Shown here piece by piece: positions 58,833 through 64,000 of a stretch of 64,000 nt of DNA (position 1 is the stretch's first letter; every line of letters starts with the position of its first letter). Both the position numbers and the translations under genes were made by a program. This DNA comes from Plectrocnemia conspersa. Lineage: Eukaryota > Arthropoda > Insecta > Trichoptera > Polycentropodidae. The notes beneath the pieces are model-generated. The model had not been told where the DNA came from. It made no database searches and saw only the letters and a list, made by a program, of their open reading frames with translations. The stretch lies in NCBI GenBank assembly GCA_009617715.1, contig VTFK01000048.1:868001-932000 (forward strand). The letters are read 5' to 3'.

Positions 58833-60667
58833 TTAGCTTAGAATGCTATTACTATTTACAGAATTATTAGAATCAGTATGAATGCTTGTATGTTGTGAAA
58901 GTTCAAGATTAGTTTTGAATGATTTCCCACAATTAATGCATTCAAAATTATTATGAATTTTCATATGTCGTGAAAGTATCCGCTTACTTTTTAATCGTTT
59001 TCCACATTTTCCACAAACAAACAGATTAGATTTACTATGGACGCTCATGTGCTGTAAAACTCTAGCTTTAGAACAGAATGCCTTTCCGCAACTGTCGCGA
59101 TACAAAATTATAAGAATTGATATGAATATTCATATGCCGAGAAAGTTGATACTTCGCTTTGAATGCTTTTCCACATTTGCTACAAACCAAATTATTAGTT
59201 TCACTATGAATTTTCATATGACGTGAAAGTATTCCCTTACTTTTTAAAGTTTTTCCACATTTGCTACATACAAAACTATTAGATTCATTATGAACATTCA
59301 TGTGCTGCAAGACTCTGGATTTAGAGCAGAATGCTTTTCCACAATCGTTACATACAAAATTATTATTCTCACTATGAATATTCATATGACGTGAAAGTTG
59401 ATATTTAGCTCTAAATGCTTTTCCACATTTACTACATACAAAATTATTAGATTCACAATGTACGCTCATGTGTTGTGAAATTTGAGCTTTAGCTTTGAAA
59501 GCTCTGCCACAGGTGTTACATATAAAGTTATAAGACTCACTGTGAGTATTCATGTGACGTGAAAGTTGGTATTTAGTTGTAAATGCTTTTCCACATTTGA
59601 TACATTGAAAATTAAAAGTCTCGCTATGAATGTTCATATGTCGTGATAGTTTACTTTTAACATTGAATGGTTTTCCGCATTTGCTACATTCATACTTATA
59701 AGATTCACTATGAATGCTCATATGAATTCTGATAAGATTTTTATTTTTGAATGCTTTTCCACATTCATTACATTCAAAATTGGTTAAATTTCTGTGTGCA
59801 TACATATGTGTTAAAAGTTGTTCTTTACTTTTAAATGATTTTTCACATTCACTACAGTCATAATTATAAATATCTATATGAGTATACATATGACGTGAAA
59901 GTTGATACTTAGTTTTTAATGTTTTTCCACATTTAGTACATTCAAAATTACAAGATTCACTATGAATGTTCATATGCCTTGTAAGGTTAAATTTATTACT
60001 TAATACCTTACCACATACGCTGCATTCAAAATTATAAGAATCTGTATGAATGTTTCGAGAGAAATTGTCAGTATTATCATCTTTACAGCAAATAGTAGTT
60101 GAAATAAGTACATCTTTAACATCATGCATGTCTGAAAAAATAAATTATCATATGATTCAAATAAAATAAATAACAATGTTTGTATATATTTTTTACCTAT
60201 TTCGAGTTTATCATCTTCTTTGTCGATGGTATATTCTTCGATGTTTGAACTTTCAATTTTTTCAAATTTATACTAAAATAGTAAAGGTACTTGCGAATAA
60301 AAATATATAATGTTAAATGAATACAGTTGTAGAATTTACCTCAATTGGACATTCAACAGTTTCAATGGAATAAAATGTGGCTTCGTTGTTTTCAACATCC
60401 GGTTCTAAAAAAAACGTTTATACCATATAAGGTTATAAATAAGAAAAATGAACAAAACTCATTATTGTTTAGTAATTGTGCCCCAGATAAATGAAAATGA
60501 TATTAAAAATATAATATGTTGATTTAAAAATAGTATCAAATAATTTTGATACTATATTTAAAGCAGTTGGGTTGTACCAACTAGTATGATATTAAACAGT
60601 AGTATATTATTGAAAAAAATATATGCGTTGGTAAAATACCGGTTTTTATGAACACTGGTAATGCCAT
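58833..60667 (-). CDS. C2H2 zinc-finger gene C, 14 fingers, one frame break
   Basis: Exons on the minus strand: 60640-60667, 60340-60404, 60197-60272 and 58833-60131, phases 1, 0, 1. The N-terminus MALPVFIKTEPDVEN has the ψKxE motif IKTE; exon 4 opens DMHDVKDVLIS. One extra base near 59099 (gtcgcgatac where gene B has gtcgcatac) splits the frame after NFV of finger 12; without it the protein would be 488 residues with 14 fingers. As assembled, the protein ends at 59068 after 11 whole fingers. It lacks the single finger CDYCGKSF...H that D has after finger 10. It is closest to gene D overall but identical to gene B over about 164 bases around the break. A perfect TGACAGCTGTCA lies 19 bases upstream of the ATG. 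It could be a recent pseudogene or an assembly error. Confidence 0.82.
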
Positions 60668-60686
60668 AGTGAGGTTTGTTTTACGC

Positions 60687-60698
60687 TGACAGCTGTCA
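60687..60698 (-). promoter_or_regulatory. Perfect TGACAGCTGTCA palindrome upstream of gene C
   Basis: A 12-base perfect palindrome, 19 bases upstream of the gene C ATG, at nearly the same distance as in genes A and B although the flanking sequence differs. Confidence 0.45.
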
Positions 60699-61879
60699 AA
60701 GAGCGATGTTTTATTTTTCGGTCTAAGCACTTTATAATATTGAGCATAAGTGATATCGGGGTAAATACAAAAAATAATTTAAGCTTCTTAGTTCGAAATA
60801 AAGTACATATACGTATACTCAAATTTAATGTTGAAAATATTTTAATCTTTAACTGTGATACTTAAAATGTATATTTTAATTCATATTACAAATTGTAAAT
60901 TTTTATATTTTAATGTTTGACAGAAATAGTAAAAATATATATATTTTGCTTTTTATTAAATAAGTAGATTTTTGTGCTGTCTTAGAAGTAAATTCATTTT
61001 TAGTTTTGAAATTATAAATACTTAAGGAATGATTATTTTGACTGTTTCGTTTGCTTCGTGTGGAAGCGTCCTTTTACAAATATTCTAAAGTTGAAACACT
61101 TACTCAGAAATAATGTCGGTTATAGACAAACATTATTAATAAAGATAATCTGTCTCCGCAGCTGATTATATATGAAAGATTTCTAAAAAAATCAAAGACC
61201 TCGAGTTCTCAAAGGTATTGTTCAATGAACGTGCACAGAAAAGGATATGGATTAAAAATAACTGTTTACCTGCACTTTTGATGAAAATAAAAAATAATAA
61301 AAAAATTCTGAATTAAATTTAATTAATAAACCTCGATCTAATGCATTCCTTATCTTCGGCCCTGCATGTATTTTACTTTGATATGTTAATCTAATGTTCA
61401 TATTTAATTTAATTTAAAAAATCACAAATTAAAGTAGTAATTTTTCATGTCGCCTTAAAAAACACTTACCTGAACAGCAAGTTTTTATTATAGAACCATA
61501 CTTACCTATAAATATTAAAGACATTTCAGCAAATCTTGTTTCTAACAATTATTTTTTATTTTCTACTATTCAGGCAAATTATTCATACTATGATTAGGAG
61601 TTAAATTAACTATAAGACTTTTATTTTGTATTGTTTATTAAAAAATATGATTCATATTATGCGTAATAAATAATTTGCATTCATATCTAACTTCATTCAC
61701 TAGAATTCAATACCTTGAATAATAATAATATAATTATATAATCAAATGTTTTAAGCTGAATAAACATAATTATTTTCACCATAAAAATATTAGGAATTGA
61801 TATGATGTAAAATGAAAACTCAGTTTTGTTTGTTTACATAAAATATTTTGTTTTAATTAAATCTCCAGAATTACTAACA
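60699..61879. other. AT-rich intergenic sequence between genes C and D
   Basis: No coding features or repeat ends recognised; it should hold the gene D 3' UTR and the upstream region of gene C. Confidence 0.5.
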
Positions 61880-62061
61880 CCTTTTCACTCTTATGTTTCA
61901 TTCTCAAATGTATAAAAAATCAACTCAATTTTATTGCTTTTCCACATTCGTTTTATTCCTTATATAAAGCATAATATTAATTTTCATATGCCGTTATAGC
62001 TTTTTTACATTGTTGCATAAATATATAAGCTTTACTAAAAATATTCATATGCAGTAAAGTT
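61880..62061 (-). pseudogene. Decayed finger remnants past the gene D stop codon
   Basis: After the stop, the minus strand reads YKTLLHMNIFSKAYIF, then QQCKKAITAYEN, then NECGKAIKLS and HLRMKHKSEK, broken by stops. These are the remains of two or three fingers parallel to those after gene C, so the C-terminal shortening predates the split of C and D. Confidence 0.55.
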
Positions 62062-63709
62062 TTATATTAAGCTAAGAATGCTTTTACTATCTAGAGAATT
62101 ATTAGTATCAGTATGAATGCTCATATGCTGTGAAAGTTCAAGATTAGTTTTGAATGATCTCCCACAATTAATGCATTCAAAATTATTATGAATTTTCATA
62201 TGTCGTGAAAGTATCCGCTGACTTTTTAATCGCTTTCCACATTTGCCACAAACAAACAGGTTAGATTCACTATGGACACTCATGTGCTGTAAAACTCTAG
62301 CTTTAGAACAGAAAGCTTTTCCACAACTGTCGCATACAAAATTATAAGAATCAATATGAATATTCATATGTCGAGTAAGTTGATATTTAGCTTTGAATGC
62401 TTTTCCACATTTGCTACAAACCAAATTATTAGATTCACTATGAAGACTCATATGCAGTGACAGTTCATTTTTAATTTCGAATGACTTTCCACAATAATCA
62501 CATTCAAGTTTATTATGAATTTTCATATGTCGTGCAAGTATTCCCTTACTTTTTAATGTCTTTCCACATTTATTACATACAAAACTATTAGATTCATTAT
62601 GAACATTCATGTGCTGCAAAACTCGGGCTTTGGAGCAAAAAGCTTTTCCACAATTGTTACATACAAAGTTATTGTACTTAATATGAATATTCATATGCCG
62701 TGAAAGTTGATATTTAGCTCTAAATGCTTTTCCACATTTACTGCACACAAACTTATTAGATTCACTATGAACGCTCATATGTTGTGAAACTTGAGCTTTA
62801 GTTTTGAAAGCTCTTCCGCAGGTGTTACATACAAAGTTATAAGACTCACTGTGAATGTTCATATGACGTGAAAGTTGATATTTAGTTGTAAATGCTTTTC
62901 TACATTTGATACATTCAAAATTAAAGGACTCACTGTGAATATTCATATGTCGCGATAGTTTACTTTTTACCTTGAATGCTTTACCGCATTTGCTACATTC
63001 ATACTTGTAAGATTCACTATGAATGCTCATATGCTGTGTTAGTAGATTCTTACTTTTGAATGCTTTTCCACATTCATTACATTCAAAATTGGTTGAATTT
63101 CTATGTGTATACATATGTGTTAAAAGTTGTTCTTTGGTTTTAAACGATTTTTCACATTCAATACAGTCATAACTATAAATATCTCTATGAGTATACATAT
63201 GCCGTGAAAGTTGATACTTATTTTTTAATGTTTTTCCACATTTACTACATTTAAAATTATAAGATTCATTGTGATTGCCCATATGCCTTGTAAGGTTATA
63301 TTTATTACTTAATACTTTACCACATATGCTGCATTCAAAACTATAAGTATCTGTACGAATGTTTCGAGAGGGATTATCAGTATTATTATTCTTACAGCTA
63401 ATAGTAGTCGAAATAAGTACATCTTTAACATCATGCGTGTCTGAAAAAATAAATCATCATATAATTAAAATAAAAAAGAATATTAGTATATTATTTATAA
63501 CCTATTTCGAGTTTATCATCTTCTTTGTCGATGGTATATTCTTCGGTGCTTGAACTTTCAATTTTTTCAAATTCATACTAAAAAAACAACAGTACTTGCG
63601 AATAAAAATATATAATGTTAAATGAATTAAGTCGTTGAATTTACCTTAATTGGACATTCAATAGTTTCAATGGAATAAAATCTGGCATCATTGTTTTCAA
63701 CATCCGGTT
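62062..63709 (-). CDS. C2H2 zinc-finger gene D, 15 fingers, first exon off the window
   Basis: Visible exons on the minus strand: 63645-63709, 63502-63577 and 62062-63440. Exon 2 starts in phase 1 (acceptor TTTAG|AACCGG) exactly as in genes A-C, so a 28-nt first exon is expected; homology of the last bases (tattattgaaaaaa) to the gene C intron puts it within some tens of bases beyond 64000. With it the protein would be 515 residues. Exon 4 begins DTHDVKDVLIS and carries 15 C2H2 fingers, from CSICGKVLSNKYN to CINCGRSFKTNLE, then a short tail. It has the full finger set from which B and C seem to have lost units. One finger has CIKCRKAF where the others have CIKCGKAF. No break is seen. Confidence 0.87.
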
Positions 63710-64000
63710 CTAAAAAAAATGTTTATAAAATACATTTTTTTAAGTTATCCATAAAAAAATACAAGTGCTTTTTCGAATGCAGGACACTTTTCGATAGTTT
63801 GTAAAGAATAATTATTAACTTATGTTCATATGTGATATACGTATAATCATTATGGTTTGGTAATTGAGCTCCAGATAAATGAAAAACGATTTAAGAAATG
63901 TAAGTTCTAGATGAATGTATAAAAATAGCATCAAATAATTTTTGAGTTGTACAAACTAATAATGATGGTAAACATTGGTATATTATTGAAAAAAACGTGT

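Noticed and set aside
1..64000. CRISPR array, rRNA operon, or bacterial-type operon
   Set aside because: The only short tandem repeat (32 bp at 57462) has no spacers, no rRNA-like stretches are visible, and genes have introns and insect homology.

Overview
The window is a piece of an insect nuclear genome. It is AT-rich, its introns all follow GT-AG, its protein genes have animal orthologues, and it is full of insect-type transposon debris (hAT, mariner-like, piggyBac-like TTAA elements, RTE-like and jockey-like LINEs, solo LTRs). The insect order cannot be fixed from the sequence alone.

Layout. 193-3431 (+): the PP2A scaffold (A/PR65) subunit, two coding exons. 6547-13930: a ~4.1 kb tandem duplication, each unit carrying one minus-strand C2H2 zinc-finger gene (called E at 8357-9634 and F at 12492-13734) and an antisense RTE-like fragment. 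15417-20841 (-): Vps53, eight exons. 21230-22610: a dead hAT. 25197-26561 (+): a compact SUN-domain protein, four phase-0 exons. 29006-36962 (-): gene G, a 20-exon, 19-finger C2H2 gene with a ZAD-like N-terminal cysteine module and three single-base frame breaks. 37000-47130: about 10 kb of nested transposon remains with almost no genes. 47247-64000: a second minus-strand zinc-finger cluster (A, B, C, D), interrupted by a jockey-like LINE at 49676-53965 that itself carries a 199-bp solo LTR.

The main biological theme is a lineage-specific C2H2 family (A-F). All six share one gene architecture: a 28-nt first coding exon (D's lies just off the end of the window), a 44- or 65-nt second exon, a 70-76-nt third exon and one large exon with all the fingers. 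Splice phases are the same throughout. In the five genes whose first exon is visible, the exon 1-2 junction encodes a hydrophobic-Lys-X-Glu-Pro motif, a SUMO-acceptor consensus. The large exon of every member begins with HDVKD. No KRAB or ZAD domain is seen in these genes. Genes A, B and C share the palindrome TGACAGCTGTCA (11 of 12 in A) 16-24 bases upstream of the ATG; E, F and Vps53 carry the half site AGCTGTCA or its complement. The family shows finger gain and loss, internal module duplication, a probable gene-conversion tract and decayed fingers past the stop codons.

PP2A-A, Vps53 and the SUN protein are unrelated single genes. I see no operon-like or clustered pathway, no rRNA or intact tRNA gene and no CRISPR array. 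Exon limits were read by eye from splice consensus and frame continuity; family assignments rest on recognised motifs, not on a database search.
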